Part shown: piece after piece, positions 12,001 to 25,270 of the stretch | Layout of the letters: every line of letters starts with the position of its first letter | Position numbering within the stretch: the stretch's first letter is position 1 | Source of the DNA: Anoplolepis gracilipes | Lineage: Eukaryota > Arthropoda > Insecta > Hymenoptera > Formicidae | NCBI RefSeq assembly: GCF_047496725.1 | Contig: NC_132970.1 | Coordinates: forward strand, 21,912,001 to 21,976,000 | Reading direction: 5' to 3' | Length of the DNA: 64,000 bases | The notes under the pieces: generated by a model | Databases searched by the model: none | What the model was told of the DNA's origin: nothing | What the model saw: only the letters and a program-made list of their open reading frames with translations | Position numbers and translations under genes: made by a program

Positions 12001-14400
12001 ACATTCAATTAATTCATTTTATTGTATTCGCTTTATTCATATAAAATACCTTGTAAAATATCTGTTCTACTTCTAAGAAAGCACGATTCAACAGTTCTTA
12101 ATGTTTCTTAGTCTTTTCTTCTTCTACAAAAGAACGATTCAACAATAATCAATAATGATATAAAAAAAGCACTATGAAAAAAAACACGTGATGCACAAAA
12201 GAGCGAAAGCCATTCGATTGCTATCAACTCATTTTGAATTTCTAACCCAACGTGGCCGGAATATTGAAGGCGATTGCGGTTAAAAATTGTACGGTATTAC
12301 TTAAGTCTCGTCTTGCCGAACTCGAGGAGTTCTTGATGATACAATTAAGTCAGGCAACAGCGGATTTTCTGACTCGGAAAATTATCCAATATTTTTCACA
12401 CGATGCGCGAGGGTACGTCGCTGGCCGAGGGACGAGTAAAAAGGGTGAGAAAAATGCCAGGTTGTTTCAGACTCAGGAATTAGAAGCAAAAAGGGGTGCG
12501 AAAATATTGAGAGGAGTATAAGGCGCCTTTAGATAGGACAGAAGGGTAGCTTTCTTCTAATGAAAGGTGGACCCGCCGAAATGTTTCTCAACGAGAATAA
12601 AGGGTGCCTACAATACGTAACTTAAACAGCATTGATCTCTCTTGACATTATCGTGATATAAAGACGATAAAAAGATCTAAATATTTATGTGAGTTACGTG
12701 AGTTACATGAAATGTAACACATACTTCGAAATGTATCTTTTTCAACTATAACGTGTAAAGTGTCGTAGATGGTATGTCGGATCTTTTATTATGCTGTTTG
12801 TAAAGTATCATATCATATGCTGGCACAGATACTTAGATCTATAACGCGGAATGCTATAATATCGCGTGTCGGAAAATTATCCTATATTATTATATGATGT
12901 TATCGATTTTACAATTCATGTACAATACATGTGCACACATTTCATAAAGTAGATTTTATTTCAAGATATATATATATATATAATATATATATGTGTGTCT
13001 GTATACATATGTGGTCTAAAAGTTTTATTTAACCTATTCAGTCCAGAAAGTTATCCCCGAATTACAGATTAATTATTTGTATATTCAAAGATTAAATATT
13101 ACATAATATGTTCTATTCCGCTTATTTCATTTCTAATAGATACATAATATACAAAGTTGGAATACGTATTTCATCATCAATAACTAAACTGCATTTCTAG
13201 TTAATATACTTATTTTGATCAAATATTGCATTGCGAAATTAATTTATTATAACTGTGTTATCATTGATTCTCTGATGTATTTTAGATACTCTACGTTACA
13301 TATAATGTAATTTTCTTATCTCACATATATTTTGCAAATTAAGTATCAAAAATTTTATTTCTTATTTATCAAAAATTATTCGATTTTATAAACTTTTAGA
13401 AAAAGCGGAAATTGAATAGTGCATTAGAGAGTTAAAACGATTACCACGTTTAATATTCATTTCGTTCGCTGTCTTGAATATTAACGTCGATATAAAGTAG
13501 AGGGTGTAGAAAACTCCAAAAAGCGAGTGCGAAAAGATGTTAAACATGAAGAAAATAAACAACAACTTTTTTGTGGAAAAATATTATTTGTTTAATACTA
13601 AAATGTAAAAATATTATATATGTATTGTATATATATGTTTAAATTATATCTTTTATTATTAATATTATTATTTATTATTATTAATATTCTGTTATGTTAT
13701 TCCAAACACGGACGCTATATCTCTTGCATATACCAGAACTTTTTATATTAAATAAATATTGTTATGACGTAATTGTCATTTTTTAATTTTTTATTATTTT
13801 TATATAAAATTATTAATCCCCGCGTGTTGTTTTTATAAGTATTTTAATTGTGGAGAAGGATTTATCAATCCTTGTAGCCAAAAAAAAGGATTTTTTCAAA
13901 ACCTGTAATTCATGTTCTGTCGATAATTTTGGATTCCCTTAACTATTAGCAAGATGTAAAAATTAATTCATTTTCACGAAATAAATAATTTTAATAAAAT
14001 CAAATTTCAATTTAAGACAGATTTCCTTTTAGAAAAGGACATCATTGCAGATAGATATTTCCAGAAAATATTTTTAGTTGGAATATTTGTCAAAAATTTG
14101 GGAACATGTGTCCGAATAAGTCGGCTTACAATCTGCGAAAACGATTATTTTCAGTTATCTAAATATGTCTAAAATTTCTTTGGACATAATAGTGTATAAT
14201 TAAAGATAATTTGAATCTCACGTGTATTTCAACATTAGATATTCTGGGTATCATCAGCAAACAAACTAAGAACCGATCTTACATAGCGATTACTAGAGGG
14301 CCAAATATTTTTCCGAGCATATTCGAAAAATCTACCAAACTGACTGGGCCAACACTGACTAAACAGATATATGCTCGCAAGATCTTGAAATCACGCGAGT
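9061..14400. other. AT-rich intronic DNA with small GC patches
   Basis: GC-richer patches near 9400-9640, 10030-10440, 11200-11690 and 12230-12620 interrupt AT-rich DNA. A plus-strand open frame at 12252-12521 lacks an ATG start and any known motif. The stretch near 10820-10860 (ATAAGGTGTCACAAAAATG) resembles a solitary DNA-transposon end. No gene is supported. Confidence 0.5.
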
Positions 14401-14579
14401 CACGAGGCCCGTAAATCACGTTTCTCAGTCTTTTCGTCTCTTGGTGGGCTCCTGTTTTTCGTCGCTAATTCACCGAGAATCACCCTCGCTCGCGACGCGC
14501 GCGAAAGTCACATTTGTATTCAGTCGACGTCATCGGCCGGATCCGGGGCGCGCTCTCCAGATCGTGGCAGATGAGGTGC

Positions 14580-14610
<31 letters not shown>

Positions 14611-15700
14611 AAAAGAGGAAACGCGAAACGCGGCCGCGCGCTCGAAATCGTGGCAGGAGCGGCAAGATGAATAAGAAATAGACAAAGACGGCGGTTGCAG
14701 GAACGCGATCTTGCTTATATTTCATATGCAGGGAGAGGCTGTTTTGCTTGGCCTCGGCAATATTATTACCATATTTTTCGCATAATGCGTTCGCGTGTAT
14801 GTCTCCTATTTCACGCGACGCCCCTCTCGCTACTCGCTGCTGCGACAAGAGAGTATGGCGGAGAGTATGATGCATTTTACGTTTTATCATTCATTGCTCG
14901 TCCCGTGCTCTTTTATATATGCTACATATACAATATATCGATGAAAAGTTTATATGCTACAGCAATGCGGAGTAGTTGGAATGTCTGTCTTTTGACCTTG
15001 CATTCGATATATGCGCGGCGATAAAAATTCTTAATGCAATACATCGTTAAAAAATAAAAAAATATGAAATTCAGATTAATTAAAACTTTGAAATTTTAGA
15101 AGTAGTATTAGCAATAGTTTTCAAGAAATTAAAGTATTATATATAAATATATTATATATATATTAAATATATTGTTTGGAAAATAAATAATTGTTAACAA
15201 ATAATTAAATTTGTATGAAAGCGCGGAAACAATTCACATATTAATATTATCGAAATTCTATTCCGAAAACTACGCTAATTTATTTTGGTAAAGTTATTTT
15301 GAAAAAAAGGATCAGAAAAAGATTTTCCTTTTTGGAAAATCAAAATTTAAAATATACGATCAAGCATGACAAATTTTAATGCTTCTCTCCATGTACAATA
15401 TATTCGTTCTATGACATGAAAAAAACGTGAAATAGCAGAGTCATTTTCCGAACATTTGCCAAAGCACTTCGGGCAATACTTCACCCCCCGAAAACGGAAG
15501 GGATAAAATTTTAGAGTCGCGAAGCCGCGAATGATGAGAATGAACGCGGGGATGACGCGTCGAATCGTAGCGCTTTTCAATATGATTACGGTGGAGGTAA
15601 AGAAGTATAGGTAGAGGGTATAGAGATCCGAAACTACTCGCATCCCCTTTGTTCCATCAGGCACAGTCCGCGGAATCTATTCGTGTGTAGATTCCGGAAA
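14401..15700. other. GC patch with long poly-A run, then mixed sequence
   Basis: A CpG-rich patch (14410-14900) contains a 26-base A run at 14583-14608. The minus open frame across it is interrupted by poly-phenylalanine from this run, so it is not a credible gene. A second minus open frame at 15347-15664 has no recognisable domain. Confidence 0.5.
14583..14608. repeat. Poly-A homopolymer, 26 nt
   Basis: Uninterrupted A run inside a GC-rich patch. It could be the relic tail of a retroposed sequence, but no retroposon body or target-site duplication is evident. Confidence 0.85.
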
Positions 15701-16159
15701 ATTATGGTCGATAAAGAAACAAATTTCAAATTCTATCGAAACGGCACGTTATAAACATTATTCCGCTTGTAGCGGGATTCTCGCCATCCACCCCGTCATA
15801 TTCTGTTTTCCCGAGCACCCTCAAACGTTTTCGAGCTGCGCTATCCCTTAACGTGAATACGATTTTCGAACGATCCTACGTGTGCGATAAACAACGTATG
15901 GATATTGTAAATGTGTTTTCAAACGATCGCACCATCAACGAGATGATCGGTTAATAATTTATTAGTGTATTTCTGTATTTTCAATTTTTTTTAAGAATAT
16001 TTTAAAAGCGTTGCAGAAATGTTACGTCGCATTATATTATATTACAATGAACGTATAAAATACAAAAAATGTAAATAGATGAATATTTGTCTGAATTGCT
16101 TAAAAAGTTTTAGGACAAACCGCAATTAATATTTCAAGCTTTTGGTTACATTCGCTTAC

Positions 16160-16221
16160 CTACGTGTCCGAAAAAGTAGAAAATTTTGAAACGGTTTGGA
16201 AATTCTCGAGGATAAGCTCAC
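16160..16221 (-). promoter_or_regulatory. Candidate recursive splice site with 62-nt RS exon
   Basis: Read on the FoxP strand, a strong polypyrimidine tract and acceptor (TTTTTGTTTTCAG) ends before 16221 and is joined immediately to a donor-like GTGAGC. This is the juxtaposed 3'/5' splice arrangement of recursive splicing sites known from long Drosophila introns. Sixty-two bases downstream there is a second strong donor, TAG|GTAAGC, after 16160, so the segment can alternatively be defined as an RS exon or a 5' untranslated exon. Its length is not a multiple of three and two frames contain stops, which argues against a constitutive coding exon. It sits about 14.6 kb upstream of the FoxP exon. 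Confidence 0.5.
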
Positions 16222-16317
16222 CTGAAAACAAAAAGAAATTTCGTATTATATCAATGTATTTAAATTCATACAATTTATTATCTTCTATAACTAATTAACT
16301 AAAACTATACACACATC

Positions 16318-16440
16318 ATAAAAATCAATATATTATAATTTAAATAAATTATAATATAATTTATATTATATTATAACATTTATAATTTATATTAAATTAT
16401 AATATAATTGCAATATAATTTTAAATAAATTATAATACAT
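16318..16440. repeat. AT-rich repeats with internal direct and inverted copies
   Basis: The motif AAATTATAATATAATT and its complement recur several times, and TTAAATAAATTATAATA occurs at both ends. The block is almost pure A/T and can fold back on itself; it looks like a degenerate simple repeat. Confidence 0.6.
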
Positions 16441-19020
16441 TTTGATGTGTATAATAATTACTATCTAAACTACAGTGAGATAAATGTCGATCTTAACAAT
16501 AGTGTTTACAAGAAACAATAAAGCCAAGCAGAACTCAGCTGCAAGAAATCTATTGGAAAGTCCAGGTTGCGTAAAAGTTTAGCTATGTATTTCGAGTTAT
16601 TTGTGCAAACAGGGCGCATTCTATGTTTACTCACACATATACAAATATGTATGCGTTGAGACATGTAAAGGCTATTTTAGTGTAATATCGTAATCTTCAA
16701 TAATCTAGTCTTATCTATAAGTAAACTATTGTGTAATGCAAAAAGAGTGGGATAAAGAAAAAAAATGAGAGAGAAATAGCTATTAAATAAATAATAGCAA
16801 AATTATGGGTTTTAAAATTTAAAAAAGAATACCACATAGCACGAGTGTCAATGTTCATAACTCGGTTATCTCGATTTTTAACTTTTTTACGTTTTTGTGA
16901 ATTCTAATTTCTTTAAATATTATTTAAACTATATCGATTTCTTTAAATTCTAACATATGTAATATATTTATTTCAAAAATCTATTTCATGCAGAGATAAA
17001 AATTTCAAAACATATTGTAAACATTCGGAAGTATTTTATAAGTATATATTTCATTTTATAATAAAAAATTTGCATAATGTGTATGTGCCAAAAGAAATAT
17101 ATTTTAAATACTTTCCTAAAAATATATATATTTGATAGACTTCTAAATAATTTATATAAATATATATGTATAACATTTATAAATAAAATTATATAAAACT
17201 TTTTAATTTAATGCTTAAACATAAAAATATCTTATGTGCAATTATTACGAGAAAAATCTAGAATTTGAGGAAAAACTTTGAATCTCATAAATTTTAGAAG
17301 TTTTTACTTAAAGTAGGTGTACATGTCTCACTCGTTTACAATCGATATTTGACTCCACGACCGGATACTTTATCACTGAAATAGGGGTGAGTTAGAGTGG
17401 ACTTTGTTTCTAACGGGACAGAAAATGATGAAGACATGAATGGAGGTACCCGAAAGACCGTTGGTCCCAACAGGGTGCTTAAGTAAAAATATTTAGGCCG
17501 TTATCGGATCGATCGCGTACGTGACTCAAACTACTTAGCGATTGTCTTGACGCTTTTGTCTCGATGGATGGCGCACGCCAAGTACATAATACTTGACTCT
17601 GCGCTCGTTTTCGAACTTTTTATTAAATGTATCGTCATAGATACTATACTATATAGTTCGATAAAAATGTCTCGTTTAATAATTAATATTTTTAGGTCTT
17701 TGTTCAAAAAAGTCTTCTTGAAATAGCAAACAGATTTTATCATTTACAGAGATATATACAACTTTAGAGATCCATCAAAATTTGATACAAAAACAATTTA
17801 ATAAAACACCTTTCGATTACTACCTCTTATCGAAAAGTAAGATAAAAACTTCAGAAGTTGAATTGTAACAGAGGGGGAAGTGAGTGTACGGGAATTCTAA
17901 TAACCTTAAGACGTCGCTCGCAGATTCTGTAAGGGGGCAGTTTATATTCAGCCTACGGACGGTCAGCATGGGTGGAGATATATATTTTTCAATATAACAC
18001 GTGGGGGACTCGAGCCGCGCGAATCGTTCGACAGAGCAGGAGTCGACGTTATTTTTTATCTTTATTAGATTGCCACGGGTACCCGTTAGTTGAGGTTCGA
18101 CGTGCTACGGACGAATGTGCATGAATATCAAGTGCTGGGTAACACGTGGCGCATTTTATCGTCCTCCCGGCGACTTGAGTATATCTTTCAACCGTAACAG
18201 AATTCCTCCCCTATGTCAACTCTTTTGATAACAAACTAAAGCTAAGGCAATTAGTTTATAGTTAATAGTTTGATATATTAAAAAATGTAGATATATCTGC
18301 AATTTCTTTAAGCAATAATTTCGCAATTATAATAATTATTTCATGCTTTGGATTATATAATATAAATTCAATTTAATCAAATTATTCGAATTATAATTTT
18401 TTCTAACAGAGGATGATAATATTTAATCTCTTTATATGGTATATTTCTTTTGTCAAATTATATCAATTTCGTTTAATTGTAAAATATGTATGAGAGCAAA
18501 AAATTATTTAATTCTTTATATATCATATCAATTAATCAAAATTGGATAATCAGAGCAAATAAGAACCGAGCGTAACGTTGAAAAGCGCAAGTGACATGTA
18601 TAATTATTAAGAATAGAATTCAATCCATTTATTAATGTAAACGTTTCTTCGGACCTCTTCCGGCTATTTTCAGTATATATTCAATAAGTAGATCATCTGA
18701 AGAACATAATAACGCAAAAAAACACAGTGGTAGAAATAAATGCAAAAATGAAATCGGTACATACTTATACATAATTATGTTCTGTACATTGACACGTTTA
18801 GTGTCGGCTCTCGACAAACTGATACCCGCAACGAAAACTGACTAATCTCTCTCTTTTGATGTTATGCCTGAGGATGCTGTCACGGCATGCATGTCGTTTT
18901 TCTCTCAATTCGAATGCTTTTTAATTTATAAGTACTTATATATTAAACGCAATATTATGCAAGGAGGGCTACGCATAAAAAAAAAAGTAGTCACACATCT
19001 TATTAATACCCATATTCATA

Positions 19021-19130
19021 GTCCTTCCTTGAGGAATAAGGATTTCACGTTTCATAAACCTTCCTTGACCAAACAAGGAACCTTATTGGCTCCCTTATTT
19101 CAAGAAAGGTTACGAGCTTCCTTAAGGAAG
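19021..19130. repeat. Cluster of TTCCTT/AAGGAA inverted motifs
   Basis: The stretch contains a perfect 7-bp stem TTCCTTG/CAAGGAA at 19061-19080 and a perfect 14-base palindrome CTTCCTTAAGGAAG at 19117-19130, plus further CCTTCCTTGA copies near 19024. It may be a transposon fragment or a clustered binding site; the sequence alone does not decide. Confidence 0.5.
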
Positions 19131-20560
19131 AGATTCAACTTTCTTTAGCAAATGATGCGCAAAATACAACCAAATATATCTTTAAAAGTTAGCTGTCACA
19201 TTTCAATTTGCGGTGTTGCGCGTTATTCAAATTGAAAGTATTTACTTTCAATCCTTCCATTCATATGATGGACAACAAACTTTTAAATGATTCTGACGAA
19301 GGATTTGAGAACGAAAATATAAATTATTATTAAATTAAATTAATTTTTATAAACTATTTTATTATTAATATTATTAATTATTATTTAATTAATCATTAAA
19401 TTCAAGAAAGTTTGCATACATTTGAAATTAGTTGTAGGTACCATAAAACGGTGCTGCTAAAAATCACTAATAAAAATCCCTAAAATATTCCTTCCTTCGA
19501 TTTTTTACTTTTTAGGAAATCAAAATCAAAAACTTAAACTAACACCTAAATCATCAAAATTTAAAAAATGCCAGTAATTTTTGGAATAGTATATTTCAAT
19601 TATAATATTTTTATAAAAATTATAGTAATATTTTTTTACTTGTAATCACACATATATGTGTCTCTGTCGAAGCCAACACATTCACTGTGCAGTTAAACTT
19701 AAAACCTACATGTGAATCACCCATAATTCATTCCGTCACTTTACTAAAGCATCTTTTGGAAAAAATATAGTACCTTGATAATTCCGCTTAGAAGTTTCAA
19801 TATGAATTGAATACTCAGAATATATGTTACATACATTATATACATACGTTACATATATATATATTACATTAGCATAATTTTAGCTGTTTCAAATTAGAAA
19901 TACATTTACACTATTTTAAGTCAAATCCAAATAAAAAAGAAATATTAATAAATATCATAAAAATTGAAAGCAATTATTAAAATTAATGTGAGATTCAAAA
20001 TGTGGGAGATCAAAATTAATGTCACGGTCAAAAGTGATGTGGGTGATTGTATGTTGCATTAATTGATAAATAATAGCAAGATGGAAAAAGTATGTGAGAT
20101 TGAGTTATAAATAATAGTGAGGTGGAAGAAAAGGGATTATATCTCAGAACTGCAATATAATAAATTAAATTGCACTGTTATCTCTTACTATCGAGAACTT
20201 ATGACTTATAGACTATCAAAAATTCATAAGCTAGACTCTCTTTGCCCTCTCTTTATATCATAATATCGTCTGTAAATACATCGTTATTTTGGTTAAACAC
20301 GAAATTATTTATAACCTAATTCTACAAACGACCAGACACATAAACAATAGCCTTGAATTAGTAAAAAGCTTTCTAACACTCACATTGACGACCATCTGAT
20401 GATAATTTCATTAGATTATTCCAAATGTCATATCATTATTTACTAACTCCGTTGGTTAGTCATGAATAGCATTATTAACTGAATGGAGTTTCATAGAAAG
20501 TAAAATGCAATATATATGCTACTAATTTGATATGATATATCGATATAAAAATTAAATAAT

Positions 20561-21830
20561 TTTTTCGCTCTCGTGCCATTTTTAAATAAAGAAGTCGCAA
20601 TACGTTTTGAAGAAACGGATGGGCCCGCCGCACGTTTGAACGATAAGAAAGCATAGACGGATGTTTGTTTGGTGGGCCGTTAATGTCGCCATGTGTATTG
20701 TTTACAGAACAACCGCCTGCCTCCCCCGCCAACGGCGGTGCGGTTTGTCGATACTGAGAGAGTCGACGCGGCGGTGTCGTCCTTTGAAAAATACTCAAGG
20801 TAAACTCGTGTGTTGATTGTATGTTCAGCCTGTGAGAGGGCGAGCTCGTGTGTAAAGAGCGCTTCTCGGTGGAATTTCCAGGACGTTACATCGGCTTCTT
20901 CCAAAGTACTTTAGTTTCCGTGGGAATCATAATCCCAGTCGTGAACGACTCCGCGAGTTATCGGGAACGGGGAATTTGCAAACATAAGGGTCGCTTGGAA
21001 ATCTCGCCAATCGGAATCTCGTCGGAATTGAGTAGCTTCAAGTCTGCGATTTGATTTTTTCGAAGAAAAATGCTCAAGGTTACAACTATCATTATTGTAT
21101 TATCACAATATAAATTTTTAAACAAAAATAATATAGATGTTGTCTCAACTTGAACATCATTATACGTTAAAAAAACGTAATAATTTTTCCAAAGGCACTA
21201 ACGTAATTATTAAAAAAAAATATATAAAAAATTAGCAAAATTAAATACAAGTTGTGTATAACAAAAATAAAAAAATGTTGGTTAATTGTTTAAAAATTAT
21301 TGAGAATACACGCAGTATGGAGCAGAAAATAATAATTGTGAGACATCTTTCAGCTTGGCCCGCACTCAGTCGCATCGCTCAAAATGTTGAAATTGCGCGT
21401 GGACGCGCCGTGGACGGTAATTAATGGAGACGTAACGAGTGGGCGTAGTCGGGGACTAATATGCGAAATAAATCTACGGTAATAGTAAGTAATTTGGCCA
21501 ATAAGTCGATAACAAATTGGGTTTGCCAACGGCAGTGCGCAGCTCCCTTAATGGCAGGCAAGTGACCGGATCCACCCCCTTAAACACCCACCGCCCTTTT
21601 ACCCGTTCGTTGTTCCTCGATTACGCAGAGCCACCCCCTGCGCACGTTACCTTTCACCCCTCCTTCACACTCCCCTTTCGCCAATGTATTCATATTTCAC
21701 AAACTTGTAACATAGGAAAGTTTTGTTTAAGCCAGGAAGTCGAAGGGTGACCGGTGAAGGATGGTTATCTTTTAGTGGACGCTGCTACCCGAAAAGCGAA
21801 GGGCACATTTGAAAACAAAGATGACATCGC
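20561..21830. other. GC-richer islands (20570-21050, 21340-21830)
   Basis: Overlapping open frames on both strands around 20475-21054 and a plus frame at 21517-21750; none has a recognisable motif. Possible regulatory patches of the FoxP intron. Confidence 0.4.
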
Positions 21831-22541
21831 GAAAGATAATAGTTTCAAGAAAAATAAAATACAAAATGTGTACCAGTATATTGGACATAAAAATTGGTTT
21901 ACTTATAAATTAAATTGATTAAAATATTATTTTACAGGGCAGAGACTATATAAAAATCTTTCTCGACATTAAAATTTTCAAATTATTTAATCTAACAATA
22001 TAAAAAATATCACGGCAGATGGTTCTTCGTCAAATTTTTTCACTAAAAAGAAATTAATTTTATATTTATTAAAAAGTTAAAAAAAATCGAAAGAGAAAAA
22101 AGAAAATGAAATAAACCTAAATCACTCTGTATATCATCGATCACATTGGCTTTTATGACGTTATCATTCATTGTATATTTTCGATAATATATTTTCAAAT
22201 GTTCACATTAGATTAAGTATATATCACGATATATCGATAGATGCAACGGATCCAAGAAAAAGTAGCACCTTTCTTTATACGAAGACCAAGAGGCATAAAG
22301 AAAGCCCGTTGGTCAGTCGTAATGAATAATGCCCACATCTGTTCGGGACATCCCATCAGTAACTGTGGCCCCTCGCCCTCTCACCTTCTATACCTCCTCA
22401 CCTTGGTGCTCACCCTAAAAACCATTTCCACCCCATCACTGCTTTCTCACCCGATTTCGCTGCATATCAAATTATGGAGTTCTGAATGGCCGATCGTCGC
22501 CTGCTGCTGCTGTGATATATTTGGATATATTAAATTTTTTT

Positions 22542-22586
<45 letters not shown>

Positions 22587-23040
22587 GGACACTCAACATA
22601 CATTCACGTTTACGTCTCGGGGAATCAATACTAAGCTCAGTCCATTGTTTTATACTACTTTCTACTTGACTTCTTTTTCCTTTTTACTTAAAAGCACAGT
22701 AAGTTTTATAGAGTTAATTATTTTGTAATATTTAAAAAATAAGTGAATAATAATTATTTATTAAACGATTAGAAATATATTTATCAAAAAATTTAATTAT
22801 TAATTAAAATAAAATATTTTTTAAATAAATAATTTTATATAGTTATACACAAATATTATATTTTTAAATTCTATTTAATTATATATTGTACTTTCTTATT
22901 AAAATTTTATTAAAAATTATAGAAAATAAATTTTATTTTTCAGAATTTAAATTTCATTTTTTGAGATAATTCTCCATCAATTTCAAAGAATATTTTCAAT
23001 TACAAATTATTCTTTTAATTTCTTCAACTTTCACAAAAAT
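21831..23040. other. AT-rich DNA with a TA microsatellite
   Basis: A plus open frame at 22241-22669 translates the TA repeat (22546-22584) as alternating Tyr-Ile and is not credible as a gene. At 22122-22140 the complement reads ATACAGAGTGATTTA, similar to the end of the transposon at 25991, so it may be a solitary related end. Confidence 0.5.
22546..22584. repeat. (TA)n microsatellite, about 39 bp
   Basis: Uninterrupted TA dinucleotides directly after a T-rich run. Confidence 0.9.
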
Positions 23041-23690
23041 ATTTTATGACTGCCCGAAACATCAGAATCGCATCGGAATTAAACGATGAAAAAGCGGCCA
23101 AAAATTTGCAAGAAAAACGTTCATTGGACAATTACGTTTCCCTTCAGCCTACCCATAAACCTCCACCCATAAGGTCGAGAGGCTTCGTTTGCATAGTCGC
23201 CGACACCTTGCGTGTCCATTACGCGGAGGTGGCACGGACGTGCGCGGGGGCAGCTGGTGGGAGGGGAGGGTGGCCGGCAAGGGTGAGGCGGTAAGAGGTG
23301 TGAACCGTAAACGCGCCACGTGCGCCAAATGGAAATGGACCAAATATCGCTGCAAACACTCGACCGTGTGAGTATCGATATACGACGCACCCTCCTACAT
23401 CTCTCCGATCTCCTGATCCTCCCTTCCCCCAACTCTACTACGATCAAGGCTCACACGTATACGGGTGCACAATCCGTGGACCTCCGTTTGTCGTTCATAT
23501 ATACCATCTCCTAACCCCGTCATCTCACGTGCGCGCACATGTGTGTGACGTTTACTCGAAAATTCTCCGGTCATTGGAATCCATCAAACGTCCGCAAAAT
23601 ATCGTAAGCTACTTCTCATGTACTCTTTGACGTTTGCAGGTATGCGTGTGAGTGTTGGCACGAATACATATGGTCGTTATGTCAAAAGAA
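23041..23690. other. GC-rich island
   Basis: A CpG-bearing patch with open frames on both strands (for example plus 23046-23294 and minus 23121-23447) and no known domain. On the plus strand GACGTTTGCAG|GTATGC at 23641 mimics a recursive splice site; it is on the strand opposite to FoxP and illustrates the chance background of such motifs. Confidence 0.4.
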
Positions 23691-24558
23691 ATTACACGGT
23701 TTCTAAATACGTTTATTTTGATAATTCTTTGTACATTGAAAATCAATATACAATTTCGAATATTCCATTTTTATATGTAATATTACAATATATATAGGGT
23801 AATGATTTTAAATGATATATTAAATGGACTCTGGCGTGTAATTATTTTTATTTTAAATAAATTTTTAAATAATTTTAATTTTATTTTAAATAAATTGTCC
23901 AAAAAAATGTTTCTAAAGTTAATTAAACATAAAAAGGAATTTAATTCTTTTGTATATATTATATATAGTTATATTAATTGCACAAGTAAATTCTGATGGA
24001 ATAAACTTAATATTAAATTTATTTAAACAAAATGTTGAAAACAATATCACTAGTTCTATCAAATAGCTTTACGTTTTTAAAATAAAATTTTTTTATAAAC
24101 AAAATTTCACATTTGTATCGGCTTTTTTAATGTTTCCTCAATTTGTCATTCCACCATCATTTATCTAAATTATTCTCCATTGAATGAAGTCCTGTTTCTC
24201 GGTGTGAATCTCGAGCATTAAGAGCATTATCGCGACGGATCAATTAATTTTCCTAACCCACGAAGAAGAAAGGAAGGACGCGCAAGAGGAAATGATTTCC
24301 TTCTTCCATCCGTTCCGTTTATTCATTCATCCAGCTTACCAATGAGAATCATGGAAAATGGAAACTACAGCAGAAACAGAACAAAATGAGAAAAAAAAAT
24401 AGGATAAAGACAGAGACATAAAATACGAACTACACAAATAAAGAAAGAGATATGAGAAAGATAAAAAAGAGGGTGAAGAGGCCAAGAGCGAGAAAGAAAG
24501 ATGACGGATCAACGGGAGGGAGCGAGTGCTTCTGACTAAACAAATATGTACTCACACA

Positions 24559-24601
<43 letters not shown>

Positions 24602-25270
24602 GCACACACACACACACTCATTCTCCTATCTTTCAGTCAGCTCTACTTACACGCTCCTAGGACTCTTTTAAAGACTTTTCCCGCTGCATCCAATCCCGAA
24701 TCCTGTTCCGACGACCGACACATACTCGCAACAGTTTCCGCAGGAAACCAAAGTTCCAAAGGAAAAAGCACGGTTAAAAACTTGAAACGTTCAACTGTGA
24801 CTGTATGTGTACGTTTGCTTGGGCGGTTTTAAGCGGTAAGAGAATGTCAGGCGACGCGCCCAGAGAGTTCTTGCAACGATTGCAGCGAGTCATCGGAGCT
24901 ATCATCGGCGAGGATTTCAAGTCCTTCAAATAAAGGTTACTTGATACTTGAACTTTGTAACGTATCTTCTACTCATATGAAAGAAATCACAAACAATAGT
25001 TTTTTTATAATTTTAGAAGTGTTTCCGCTAAATGCGTCTGCGTGTTGATCAAAGATCACTTTATTTTTACACAACCGTTGTAAACAAAAAAAATTTCTTA
25101 TAATTCTCTTTAATTCTGCATGATGCATAAATGTCACTCCACAATTTCTATTTAATAATAAATAATTGTTAAAGCTTTTTTTACTGAAATATTTCTGCTC
25201 TTTGTGATATATAATGTATGTTTCAAATTTGTATTAAAACCTTTTGATATATTTACTGTTTAAAATCTCA
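23691..25270. other. AT-rich DNA followed by a mixed patch with an ACGC repeat
   Basis: 23690-24180 is AT-rich and empty. 24200-24960 is GC-richer, purine-rich in its middle, and contains a tetranucleotide repeat at 24557-24602. No supported gene. Confidence 0.5.
24557..24602. repeat. (CACG)n tetranucleotide repeat merging into (CA)n
   Basis: About eleven perfect CACG units followed by CA dinucleotides. On the minus strand this yields a spurious Val-Arg-Ala-Cys repeat frame, a composition artefact. Confidence 0.9.

Larger units (their letters stand above)
15701..20560. other. AT-rich intronic desert
   Basis: Apart from the candidate ratchet point at 16160-16221 and modest GC patches near 17330-17620 and 17870-18200, this is AT-rich non-coding DNA. 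No supported gene. Confidence 0.55.

Noticed and set aside
14480..14890. 136-codon minus-strand frame
   Set aside because: It runs through a poly-A tract as poly-Phe and has no conserved feature.
23620..23655. Plus-strand acceptor-donor juxtaposition
   Set aside because: It lies on the strand opposite to the only gene seen; kept as an estimate of chance background for the ratchet candidates.
24430..24621. Minus frame with Val-Arg-Ala-Cys repeats
   Set aside because: It is a translation of the CACG tetranucleotide repeat.
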